The notes under the pieces were generated by a model, which was not told the origin of the DNA, ran no database searches, and worked only from the letters and a program-made list of their open reading frames with translations. Source: Pseudomonas sp. UBA1879 (GTDB lineage: Bacteria; Pseudomonadota; Gammaproteobacteria; Pseudomonadales; Pseudomonadaceae). From it: a stretch of 64,000 bases of DNA. Shown piece after piece: positions 18,359 through 28,720 of this stretch. The DNA is taken from the NCBI RefSeq assembly GCF_002338065.1, contig NZ_DDHJ01000014.1:302368-366367 (forward strand), in the 5' to 3' direction. A program made the position numbers and the translations under genes. Each line of letters begins with the position of its first letter. Position 1 is the first letter of the stretch.

Positions 18359-18646
18359 TTACCAGCTGAATAATACCCATTGGGGAATCAGCATGTCCGG
18401 TTGATCCGAACGAATGAATTGACCGCTCGTGCCGTCTGCACGCACCAGATAGTACGGCTTGCCGTGTTTCGGCGTGATTTTGACCGCGTAAACGAACCCG
18501 TTGGCCTTGTATTCCTGAACGAAGTTGTCGCCGTCCTTGCGGATCGTGACGTCAGGCTCCGCGGACGGTGCGTCATCATCGGCCGCCGCCATCAGCGGGC
18601 ACGCAGCCATCCAGCCGACCAGTAACAGGCGATTTAGCGCGCGCAT
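18359..18646 (-). CDS. DUF2782 small secreted protein
   Basis: 95-residue protein with a signal peptide (to about residue 22, LMAAADD), then a single small domain: VTIRKDGDNFVQEYKANGF... KHGKPYYLV. This matches the DUF2782 family found next to polA in Pseudomonas. Function unknown. It diverges from polA and probably starts an operon with thrB. Confidence 0.85.
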   Translation of the reverse strand: MRALNRLLLVGWMAACPLMAAADDDAPSAEPDVTIRKDGDNFVQEYKANGFVYAVKITPKHGKPYYLVRADGTSGQFIRSDQPDMLIPQWVLFSW

Positions 18647-18720
18647 GATAACCTTGTGCCTTTGTCGTCAACGGTCCCCGCATTCTAGCGCCGACCCCGC
18701 CGAAAAGGTTGATCCCTCAC

Positions 18721-21486
<2,766 letters not shown>

Positions 21487-21499
21487 TCTCAAACCAGAC

Positions 21500-21544
21500 A
21501 TAGGTCTTGCATAGGTCTGACGGCGTATTTATATTGCATAGGTC
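21500..21544. promoter_or_regulatory. vapBC promoter with three CATAGGTC repeats
   Basis: Direct repeats CATAGGTC begin at 21499, 21510 and 21537. They overlap a candidate promoter: TTGCAT at 21508-21513, 16 bases, then TATATT at 21530-21535. This is where a VapB or VapBC complex would be expected to bind and repress its own operon. Confidence 0.65.
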
Positions 21545-21565
21545 AGGCATATGCAGGGTCAAATC

Positions 21566-21796
21566 ATGCGCACGGTGTCAATCTTCAAAAACGGCAAGAA
21601 TCAAGCAATCCGCCTTCCCACCGATATGAGTTACGAGGGCGTCGGTGAGCTGGAGATCACCCGCGAGGGCGATACCATCACGCTGCGCCCGGTTCGCTCT
21701 AGTTGGCTTTCACTGGCCGATTTGCCGGTTGCCGATGGCGACTTTCTGCAGGAACGCCCGATGGTTATTAATGATGAAGGCAGGTTCGAGCTGTGA
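21566..21796 (+). CDS. vapB: VapB-type antitoxin (AbrB/SpoVT fold)
   Basis: 76-residue protein beginning MRTVSIFKNGKNQAIRLP, the standard N-terminus of VapB/AbrB-fold antitoxins. The C-terminal part (SWLSLADLP... RFEL) would wrap the toxin. An in-frame ATG at 21551 would add MQGQI; I prefer 21566 from family alignment and an AGGGT upstream. The stop overlaps the toxin start by 4 bases (GTGA). The pair sits between polA and the ersA/engB locus. Confidence 0.88.
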   Translation: MRTVSIFKNGKNQAIRLPTDMSYEGVGELEITREGDTITLRPVRSSWLSLADLPVADGDFLQERPMVINDEGRFEL

Positions 21797-22206
21797 CGGT
21801 GTACATGCTCGATACCTGCATTTGTTCCTTTATCATGCGCGAGCGTCCAGAGTCAGTCTTGCGACGCCTTGCTGCGGAAGTCTCGCGTAGCAACCGGATC
21901 GTGATCTCTGCAATCACCTACGCCGAGATGCGCTACGGGCAGATCGGCAAAAAAGCATCGCCCAGGCATAAGACGCTGGTCGATGAGTTTGTTAAGCGTC
22001 TGGATGAGGTTTTGCCGTGGGACAGGCATGCCGTTGATGCCACCATCGAGGTCAAGCGCCAACTGACCGAAGCAGGTCTTGTCATCGGTGGAAACGACAC
22101 CGCCATTGCCGGGCATGCCATCGCCAATGACTGCGTGCTTGTTACCAACAACTTGAGGGAGTTCAGCCGGGTTGCGCAGTTGTCCTACGAGGACTGGGTG
22201 CACTGA
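21793..22206 (+). CDS. vapC: VapC toxin, PIN-domain ribonuclease
   Basis: 137-residue PIN-domain protein that should cleave RNA, often initiator tRNA in this family. Acidic site residues are visible: Asp in MLDTCICSF, Glu in TYAEMRYG, Asp in GGNDTAIAGHA, and the end motif LVTNNLREFSRV. It starts with GTG overlapping the vapB stop. All key residues appear present, so the toxin is probably active. Confidence 0.92.
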   Translation: MTVYMLDTCICSFIMRERPESVLRRLAAEVSRSNRIVISAITYAEMRYGQIGKKASPRHKTLVDEFVKRLDEVLPWDRHAVDATIEVKRQLTEAGLVIGGNDTAIAGHAIANDCVLVTNNLREFSRVAQLSYEDWVH

Positions 22207-22253
22207 GCGGTGCCTTCTACCTGCGCTGCCAACATGAAATTTCCCCGGTTTTT

Positions 22254-22281
22254 GAACTTCTTAGTACAAACCCCGGTCAGA
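22254..22281 (+). promoter_or_regulatory. AlgU (sigma-22)-type promoter for ersA
   Basis: GAACTT at 22254-22259, a 17-base spacer, then TCAGA at 22277-22281. This fits the AlgU/RpoE pattern GAACTT-N16-17-TCtgA. Transcription would start near 22287-22289. In P. aeruginosa the ErsA small RNA at this locus is AlgU-dependent (from memory). Confidence 0.75.
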
Positions 22282-22287
22282 GGTTGC

Positions 22288-22415
22288 GAATGGCTGACGT
22301 AGCCATTCATGCTCCTATGTTGTGTTAAGTGTTGGCAGATATCCGGACTTTTCCCTAAAGGTCTGGACTTAGACCCCGAACTTCCCCTCCCCATATGAAG
22401 TCCGGGGTTTTTTTT
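22288..22415 (+). ncRNA. ersA: Small RNA ErsA
   Basis: The gap between the polA side and engB is where ErsA lies in pseudomonads and Spot 42 (spf) in E. coli. An AlgU promoter starts it, and an intrinsic terminator ends it, giving about 128 bases; I recall about 132 for P. aeruginosa ErsA. Three hairpins are visible: a perfect 8-bp stem at 22288-22308 (GAATGGCT/AGCCATTC), a 10-bp stem with wobbles at 22342-22367, and the terminator. The C-rich terminator loop (CCCCTCCCC) could pair with Shine-Dalgarno sequences. ErsA is known to act on envelope, alginate and biofilm mRNAs. Confidence 0.72.
22374..22415 (+). terminator. Intrinsic terminator of ersA
   Basis: Stem CCCCGAACTTC / GAAGTCCGGGG (one mismatch) with a 10-base loop, followed directly by a run of T. 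It reads on the + strand and ends just before the converging engB stop. Confidence 0.88.
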
Positions 22416-22424
22416 GCCTGCGAT

Positions 22425-23060
22425 TCAGGCCGCAGGCGCTTTGTCTTCCAGTTCCATCCAGTCGGCGAGAACGGTGTACGCCTCTTCCAGGCCCATGCGT
22501 TTAGGCGCGGAAAACAGCTGTATCGTCACGGCATCGCCCCAGCCCTTGCGGATTTCCGACTGCACTTTGAGCAGCGTGTTCTTCGCAGCGCCGAACGTGA
22601 GCTTGTCAGCCTTGGTCAGCAGGATGTGCATCGGCATACCGCTGGCGATGGCCCAGTCGAGCATCAGCAGGTCGAAGTCGGTCATGGGGTGGCGAATGTC
22701 CATCATCAGGATCAAACCCTTCAGGCTTTCCCGGCTTCCCAAATAGGCTTCCAGATGCCGCTGCCAGTGTTGTTTCAGCGGGATGGGCACTTTCGCGTAG
22801 CCGTAGCCTGGCAGGTCGACCAGGCGGCGATCGTCGTCCAGACTGAAGAAGTTCAGCAACTGAGTACGGCCGGGAGTTTTCGACGTGCGTGCCAGACTGG
22901 CGTGGGTCAGGGTGTTCAGCGCACTGGACTTGCCTGCGTTGGAGCGACCGGCGAAGGCGACTTCGAAACCTTCGTCATCGGGGCATTGATCGACTTTGGC
23001 AGCGCTGAGCATGAACTTGGCTTGTTGGCACAAGCCGAGGATCGGGTTCTTGAGTTGCAT
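22425..23060 (-). CDS. engB: Ribosome-biogenesis GTPase EngB/YihA
   Basis: 211-residue essential GTP-binding protein for 50S assembly. G1 is GRSNAGKSSAL, G3 is VDLPGYGYAKVP, G4 is LTKADK, and SAPKRMG holds the G5 element. It converges with the ersA transcript. The start at 23060 (MQLKNPILGLC) is family-typical. Confidence 0.95.
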   Translation of the reverse strand: MQLKNPILGLCQQAKFMLSAAKVDQCPDDEGFEVAFAGRSNAGKSSALNTLTHASLARTSKTPGRTQLLNFFSLDDDRRLVDLPGYGYAKVPIPLKQHWQRHLEAYLGSRESLKGLILMMDIRHPMTDFDLLMLDWAIASGMPMHILLTKADKLTFGAAKNTLLKVQSEIRKGWGDAVTIQLFSAPKRMGLEEAYTVLADWMELEDKAPAA

Positions 23061-23231
23061 GGGATATCCGGTGAGGCGTTGCGGCGAGGGTGCGGCAACG
23101 TGTGTCGTTTTCCGTTCGATGGCGCAAGTATATATTGCCGCCCATTTCGTGTGTGCGTGTCCCGTCGCAGGGTGACGTCCGAAGAAGTCGGACTCACCTC
23201 ACCTCAACAACAAAAATGAGTTGATCAGCCG

Positions 23232-23849
23232 ATGAACAAGCTGTTGGTGAGTCTGCTTCTGCTGCTGGGCATTCCCGGCGCAGCGCGCGCCGCTGATGTG
23301 ATCGTGGGAGATCCCGCCGCTGGCCAGGCGAAAGCTGTTGTGTGCGGCGCCTGTCACGGCCCGGATGGTAACAGCATGGCCCCCGGTTTTCCGAAACTCG
23401 CCGGACAGGGCCAGCGCTATCTACTCAAGCAACTGCACGAAATAAAAGACGGTAAGCGCACAGTGCTGGAGATGACCGGCATGCTGAACCCGCTGAATGA
23501 TCAGGATCTGGCCGACATCGCCGCTTATTTTTCCGGCCAGAAAGGCAGCGCCGGCGCGGCGGACGCGAATCTCGTCGCGCGCGGGGAGGCGCTGTTTCGC
23601 GGAGGCAAGCTCGATCAAGGCATGCCCGCATGCACTGGCTGCCATTCACCCAACGGCGCAGGCATCGCTGCGGCAGGCTTTCCTCGTCTGGGTGGGCAAC
23701 ACGCGGACTACGTGAAAAAGCAGCTGACAGCGTTCCGCGAGGGGGATCGCACCAACGACGGCGACACCATGGTCATGCGCACTATCGCCTCCAAACTCAG
23801 CAATAAAGATATCGATGCATTGGCGGCCTACATACAGGGCCTGCATTAA
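23232..23849 (+). CDS. Dihaem cytochrome c4
   Basis: 205-residue periplasmic electron carrier. The signal peptide ends at about GAARAADV. Two c-type haem sites are seen: CGACHG near residue 38 and CTGCHS near residue 136, each in a domain with a downstream Met ligand. Cytochrome c4 donates electrons to terminal oxidases. In P. aeruginosa a second cytochrome gene is adjacent; here there is one. Confidence 0.93.
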   Translation: MNKLLVSLLLLLGIPGAARAADVIVGDPAAGQAKAVVCGACHGPDGNSMAPGFPKLAGQGQRYLLKQLHEIKDGKRTVLEMTGMLNPLNDQDLADIAAYFSGQKGSAGAADANLVARGEALFRGGKLDQGMPACTGCHSPNGAGIAAAGFPRLGGQHADYVKKQLTAFREGDRTNDGDTMVMRTIASKLSNKDIDALAAYIQGLH

Positions 23850-23930
23850 GCCTGGATTAACCCTAAGACCTTGATTCGTGGTGATTCGACGGTCGGAAAA
23901 GGTTGCTCACGCTTATCGTGCCAACGGGCC

Positions 23931-23960
23931 AAAAAGGGTGGCGAACGGCTGCCCTTTTTT
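23931..23960 (+). terminator. Terminator after cytochrome c4
   Basis: AAAAAGGG and CCCTTTTTT form a stem around a 15-base GC-rich loop that can pair further. A T run follows. It separates the cytochrome gene from dsbA. Confidence 0.7.
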
Positions 23961-24050
23961 GTGCGCGCAAGCGTTACACTTGCGAACTCGTATCACCCGA
24001 CCCGGTCCTATGCGGCCACCGAGGTGACTTTTCATGCCCAGGAGTTAAGC

Positions 24051-24692
24051 ATGCGTAATCTGATTCTCAGCGCCGCTCTGGTGTTCACCAGCCTGTTCGG
24101 TCTGACTGCCCAGGCGGCAGAGCCGATCGAAGCCGGTAAGCAATATGTCCAGCTGAGCAGCGCCGTTCCAGTCCAAGAGCCGGGCAAGATCGAAGTCGTC
24201 GAAATGTTCTGGTACGGCTGCCCACATTGCTATGCCTTCGAGCCGACCATCAATCCATGGATTGAAAAACTCCCGGCTGACGTTCACTTCATTCGTATTC
24301 CTGCCATGTTTGGCGGCCCTTGGGATGCCCACGGCCAACTGTTCATCACCCTGGACACCATGGGCGTAGAGCACAAGGTTCATTCGGCTGTGTTCGATGC
24401 CATCCAAAAGGGCGGCAAGCGTCTGACTGACCCGAATGACATGGCTGACTTCGTGGCCACTCAAGGCGTGGACAAGCAGAAATTCCTCGAGACTTACAAC
24501 TCGTTCGCTGTGAAGGGCAAGATCGCCCAGTACAAGGAACTGGCCAAGAAGTATGAAATTTCTGGCGTCCCGACCATGATCGTCAACGGCAAATACCGCT
24601 TCGACCTGGGCTCTGCCGGTGGTCCTGAGCAAACGCTGCAGGTGGCTGATCAGCTGATCGCCAAAGAGCGCGAAGCGCTGACCGCCAAGTAA
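24051..24692 (+). CDS. dsbA: Thiol:disulfide interchange protein DsbA
   Basis: 213-residue periplasmic oxidase that makes protein disulfides. Signal peptide to about residue 22 (LTAQAAEP). The active site CPHC is in MFWYGCPHCYAFEP near residue 56, and the cis-Pro loop in SGVPTMIVNGKY. Start at 24051 (AGGAG upstream). It may feed the disulfide-sensing EAL protein at 28721. It precedes the nuclease-family gene by 9 bases. Confidence 0.95.
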   Translation: MRNLILSAALVFTSLFGLTAQAAEPIEAGKQYVQLSSAVPVQEPGKIEVVEMFWYGCPHCYAFEPTINPWIEKLPADVHFIRIPAMFGGPWDAHGQLFITLDTMGVEHKVHSAVFDAIQKGGKRLTDPNDMADFVATQGVDKQKFLETYNSFAVKGKIAQYKELAKKYEISGVPTMIVNGKYRFDLGSAGGPEQTLQVADQLIAKEREALTAK

Positions 24693-24701
24693 GCGCCGAT
24701 C

Positions 24702-25580
24702 ATGACGCGCTGGGGTACTGAACGCACCGTTGCCCGGCATATTCCCAAGGTCAACGAGCGACACCTGCAGGAAACCGGATTGCCCGCCGATGGCAGGCTC
24801 AGGCTGCTCAGCTTCAATATTCAGGTGGGCATCAGCACCGAGCGCTACCGGCATTATCTGACCCGTGGCTGGCAGCACCTGCTGCCCCACAACGGTCGGG
24901 CCGGAAACCTGCAAAAGATCGGCAACCTGCTGAACGACTATGATTTGGTCGCCCTGCAGGAAGTCGATGGCGGGAGCCTGAGGTCGGGCTATGTCAATCA
25001 AGTCGAACACCTCGCCCAGTTGGGCTCATTCCCCTACTGGCACCAGCAGCTCAATCGCAACCTCGGACGTTTCGCCCAGCACAGCAATGGGGTGCTAAGC
25101 CGCCTGCGACCCTGGGACATTGAAGATCACCCCCTGCCAGGCCCTTCGGGTCGCGGCGCGATTCTGGTTCGCTTCGGTGAGGGTGAAGATGCGTTGGTCG
25201 TGGTCGTCATGCACCTGGCGCTGGGCGCCCGGACCCGAACCCGGCAACTGGCGTACATTCGTGAGTTGATCGGTGGTTACAAACATCAGGTGCTGATGGG
25301 GGACATGAACACCCATGCCGCCGATTTGCTGGAAACCTCGCCCCTGCGTGATCTAGGCCTGCTGGCACCGCAGATCGAAGCCACGTTTCCCAGCTGGCGC
25401 CCGCAGCGCTGTCTGGACCACATTCTTCTCAGCCCGACCCTGACGCTTGAAAAAGTGCAGGTGCTGGCTCAGCCCATTTCCGATCATCTGCCGGTTGCGG
25501 TGGAGATTCGCTTGCCCGCCTCATTAATCGGTGACTCCCTGCCGATAACAAGCTTATCTCCCCGTGAGCCCCCGGAATGA
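24702..25580 (+). CDS. Endonuclease/exonuclease/phosphatase family protein
   Basis: 292-residue metal-dependent EEP-fold enzyme. Catalytic elements are in order: LLSFNIQVG, ALQEVDGG, VVMHLALGA, LMGDMNTHA, CLDHILLSP and ISDHLPVAVEI. No signal peptide, so cytoplasmic. The substrate cannot be told; DNA, RNA or a phosphoester are possible. It lies 9 bases after dsbA, and its stop overlaps the next gene start by 4 bases. Confidence 0.85.
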   Translation: MTRWGTERTVARHIPKVNERHLQETGLPADGRLRLLSFNIQVGISTERYRHYLTRGWQHLLPHNGRAGNLQKIGNLLNDYDLVALQEVDGGSLRSGYVNQVEHLAQLGSFPYWHQQLNRNLGRFAQHSNGVLSRLRPWDIEDHPLPGPSGRGAILVRFGEGEDALVVVVMHLALGARTRTRQLAYIRELIGGYKHQVLMGDMNTHAADLLETSPLRDLGLLAPQIEATFPSWRPQRCLDHILLSPTLTLEKVQVLAQPISDHLPVAVEIRLPASLIGDSLPITSLSPREPPE

Positions 25581-27766
25581 GCGACGAAGCCGAACGCTGG
25601 AAAGAAAAATACCTCAAGAGCATCGAGCAACAGGACAAGCTCGAAAAGCGCTGGAACGCCCGCCTCGACTTGCTGCGGCGCGGTCTCGTGCGCAGCAGTC
25701 TGGCGGCTGAGGGGGCTGACAAGGCGGTTGATCAGTGCATGAAGGAAATGCGCGAAATCGTGCGCAAGGACGATATGGACGCCGGGCTGGCGGCGCTGAT
25801 TCCACGGCTGGAAAAAGCCGTGCTGGATTCCGAGCAGCGCCGCGAGCAGCGGATCGAGCAAATGGGTACGGCCCTGACCTCGCTGGTCAGTCAATTGCAG
25901 TCGCTGCCCCTGCCTCGTGAAGTTGCCAAACCGCTCAAGCGTTTCGCCAAGCATCTCGAAGACCGTGTCGATCAGGCTCGAGAATTACCATTGTTGCTGA
26001 GCGAACTGAGTGGCTTGCAGGGCAAGGCGCTGTCCGTGATCGAACACCCTGAAGAGGCGGCGCGCCCGGGTTTCTTGCAGCGTTTGTTTGGCAATCGCGA
26101 TGCCGCAGCCGAGCAAGTGGAGGTTCTCCACTCACCCGTCCAGCCAGATGCCGAGGCGCCGAAGCATGTGGTGCCGGCTTGGGCTGACGAGAATGAGAAC
26201 GACGATGACGAGTCCCCCGAAGCACGCCCCTCGCAGGCGGCACAGTGGACCAACGAAGCGCCGCCGTCGGACATTGTCGAGCACCCCGTGGCCCCTGCCA
26301 CTTCCCTCGCCACCGCAGCGCAGGTCGAGGTGCCGGCCGCGGTGGCCGAGGCTCAATCCAGTGATCCGGAGCCTGCGACGGGGTCATCGTCGGTTCTACA
26401 CGCGGAACCCGATTCCCCAGGTGCTGACTCAGCCGCGAACGCTGTCACGGACGCTATTGCCGAGCCGGAGCCCGCTCATGTCGCCAGCGCTGATGTGGCC
26501 AGTGAAGCGGCGCTCACCAAGGAAGAGCCCACACGTGAAGAGCAGGCCATCGAGCCTGCCGAAGCTGAAGCGGGAGAAAACGAAGCTGTTCAAGAGGCGG
26601 CTGAAGACTCCGGCTACGATGAAGAAGGGCCTGACGACACCGAGGAGACCGCTAAAGCGGAGAAGACCGAGGGAGCCGAAGACGATGGACCGTACGCGTT
26701 GCCGTCTTCCCCTGAGCCCAGCTACAGCTCGGTTGCGGCGCACATCGAAGAAACGCTGCTTGGCCTGCTCGATGATCTGACCCTCCCTGAGCACCACAGG
26801 CCACAGGCTGAAGCCATGCGCCTGCGGCTCGAACATGGACTGAACTGGTACGAACTGCTGCCGATCCTCGACGATCTTGTGGTGCTGATGCTGGCCATCA
26901 CCGACAGCGGCCAGCACGAATTCGAGCTGTACTTGAAACAGTTGAACGAGCGCCTGGAGTCGTTCCAGGCCAACCTGCAGGCGGCCAGCGACGATCACGC
27001 CGGGCAGCAGATCGCTTCCCGCGAGATGAATGATCAGTTACGCGAGCATGTAGGCGATCTGCAGACCAGTGTGCAGGAAGCGGCCGACCTCACCAGCCTG
27101 AAAACGATTCTGGAAACCCGGCTGGAAGGCTTGCTTGGCACCATGGACGCACATCAACAACAGCGTGATGCGCGAGAGCAGGAAGTGGCTTCGCGGCTGC
27201 AATCCCTCGCATGCCGGGTTGCCACCATGGAGCAGGAAGCGGTGGGCTTCCGCGCGCACCTCGAAGAGCAACGGCAAAAAGCCCTTATCGATACGCTGAC
27301 CGGTCTGCCGAATCGTGCGGCCTGGAACGAGCGTCTTGAGCATGAAGTCGCTCAAGTACAAAAACGTCGATCGAGCCTTTTGCTTGGCATTCTTGATCTC
27401 GATCACTTCAAGCGCATCAATGATGGCTACGGCCATTTGGCCGGCGACAAGGTGTTGAAGATTGTCGCCGCGCAGATAAAAAAGCGCTTGCGGGGCTCGG
27501 ATTTCATCGCACGTTTCGGCGGCGAAGAGTTCGTCGTACTGCTCCCTGACACGTCAATGGCGGACGGCGTGGCGCTGCTGGAGCGTCTTCGCGAGACCGT
27601 CGAGCAGTGTCCGTTTCACTTCAAGGGCGAGCCTGTCACGATCACCGTTTCAATGGGCATTACCCTGTTCAGGCCGGGTGAACGTAGCGATCTTGTACTC
27701 AAGCGCGCAGATCAGGCCTTGTATCGAGCCAAGGATAACGGTCGAAATCGCATCGAACAGGGGTAA
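25577..27766 (+). CDS. dgcH: GGDEF diguanylate cyclase (DgcH/PA5487-like)
   Basis: 729-residue cytoplasmic protein. Residues 1-170 are helical and coiled. A low-complexity acidic, Ala/Glu/Pro-rich linker spans about 190-390. A second helical sensor-like region lies at about 395-560, and the GGDEF domain at about 565-729. The active motif is RFGGEEF near 650 and the inhibitory I-site RGSD lies five residues before it, so it should make c-di-GMP with product feedback. From position it corresponds to PA5487. The next ATG overlaps the upstream gene (ATGA). The linker is longer than I recall for PA5487. Confidence 0.9.
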   Translation: MSDEAERWKEKYLKSIEQQDKLEKRWNARLDLLRRGLVRSSLAAEGADKAVDQCMKEMREIVRKDDMDAGLAALIPRLEKAVLDSEQRREQRIEQMGTALTSLVSQLQSLPLPREVAKPLKRFAKHLEDRVDQARELPLLLSELSGLQGKALSVIEHPEEAARPGFLQRLFGNRDAAAEQVEVLHSPVQPDAEAPKHVVPAWADENENDDDESPEARPSQAAQWTNEAPPSDIVEHPVAPATSLATAAQVEVPAAVAEAQSSDPEPATGSSSVLHAEPDSPGADSAANAVTDAIAEPEPAHVASADVASEAALTKEEPTREEQAIEPAEAEAGENEAVQEAAEDSGYDEEGPDDTEETAKAEKTEGAEDDGPYALPSSPEPSYSSVAAHIEETLLGLLDDLTLPEHHRPQAEAMRLRLEHGLNWYELLPILDDLVVLMLAITDSGQHEFELYLKQLNERLESFQANLQAASDDHAGQQIASREMNDQLREHVGDLQTSVQEAADLTSLKTILETRLEGLLGTMDAHQQQRDAREQEVASRLQSLACRVATMEQEAVGFRAHLEEQRQKALIDTLTGLPNRAAWNERLEHEVAQVQKRRSSLLLGILDLDHFKRINDGYGHLAGDKVLKIVAAQIKKRLRGSDFIARFGGEEFVVLLPDTSMADGVALLERLRETVEQCPFHFKGEPVTITVSMGITLFRPGERSDLVLKRADQALYRAKDNGRNRIEQG

Positions 27767-27863
27767 CCCACGCCGCCTTCAACCTCGCCTCATCGCAACT
27801 TTGGGCGCCGACGCCCCATTACGTTACACTGTTGCATTATCTGCCTCAGTGTTCTGTCTCGAT

Positions 27864-28640
27864 ATGAAGTCTTTCTGCGCATTTTTCCTGACCCTGCTGC
27901 TAACGGCCTGCTCCAGCGGGCCGAAGCTAGACACCAGCCATCCCTCCGTGAACTTCGACAGTCGCGCGCAATTCGTGGTGGTCCATTACACCTCTGCATC
28001 ACTGGAGCGGTCGCTCGCGCTGCTGACCCATGGAGAGGTCAGCGCCCATTATTTGATAGGCGACGGCCCGGCCACCGTCTTCAAGCTGGTGGATGAGAGT
28101 CAGCGTGCCTGGCATGCCGGAGAGAGCGAATGGGACGGCCGCACTTGGCTCAATTCCAGCAGCATCGGCATCGAAATCGTCAACCCGGGCTATCGCGACA
28201 CCCCGACCGGGCGTTTGTGGTACCCCTACAGCGAAGCTCAGATTCAGGCCTTGATCGTGTTGCTCAAAGACATTGTCAAACGCAACAACATCGAGCCACG
28301 CCACGTGATCGGCCACAGTGACATCGCGCCGTTGCGCAAGCTCGATCCGGGCCCGCTGTTCCCGTGGAAACGGCTGGCGAAGGAAGGCTTGGGCATTTGG
28401 CCGGATGAACAGCAGGTGGCACAGCAACAGGCGCAGATGATGGGCGTGCTGCCCAGCGTAGTCTGGTTTCAGCAACAACTGGCGTTGCTGGGTTACCCGA
28501 CCCCGCAAACGGGTGAATGGGACATCGCGACGCGTCACGTGCTTGCGGCATTTCAGATGCACTACCGACCACAAAAATTTGACGGTGAACCTGATCTGCA
28601 GAGCGCAGCCATGCTGCACGTGTTGAATTCAAAGCATTAA
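27864..28640 (+). CDS. ampDh2: N-acetylmuramoyl-L-alanine amidase, lipoprotein (AmpDh2-like)
   Basis: 258-residue amidase_2 enzyme cutting the sugar-peptide bond in peptidoglycan. A signal peptide with lipobox LLTAC (Cys about residue 15) anchors it, probably to the outer membrane. Zinc ligands: His in FVVVHYTS, His and Asp in GHSDIAPLRKLDPGPLFPW. The C-terminal 70 residues form a PG-binding domain (LGYPTPQTGEWD, VLAAFQMHYRP). Start at 27864 gives a clean signal peptide. Confidence 0.92.
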   Translation: MKSFCAFFLTLLLTACSSGPKLDTSHPSVNFDSRAQFVVVHYTSASLERSLALLTHGEVSAHYLIGDGPATVFKLVDESQRAWHAGESEWDGRTWLNSSSIGIEIVNPGYRDTPTGRLWYPYSEAQIQALIVLLKDIVKRNNIEPRHVIGHSDIAPLRKLDPGPLFPWKRLAKEGLGIWPDEQQVAQQQAQMMGVLPSVVWFQQQLALLGYPTPQTGEWDIATRHVLAAFQMHYRPQKFDGEPDLQSAAMLHVLNSKH

Positions 28641-28720
28641 TTTGCATTGCGGATGATTTTTAACGGGCTATTTCTGTACTTGTTGCTATAACTGATGGGT
28701 ATTCCATTGGATATTGGCCG

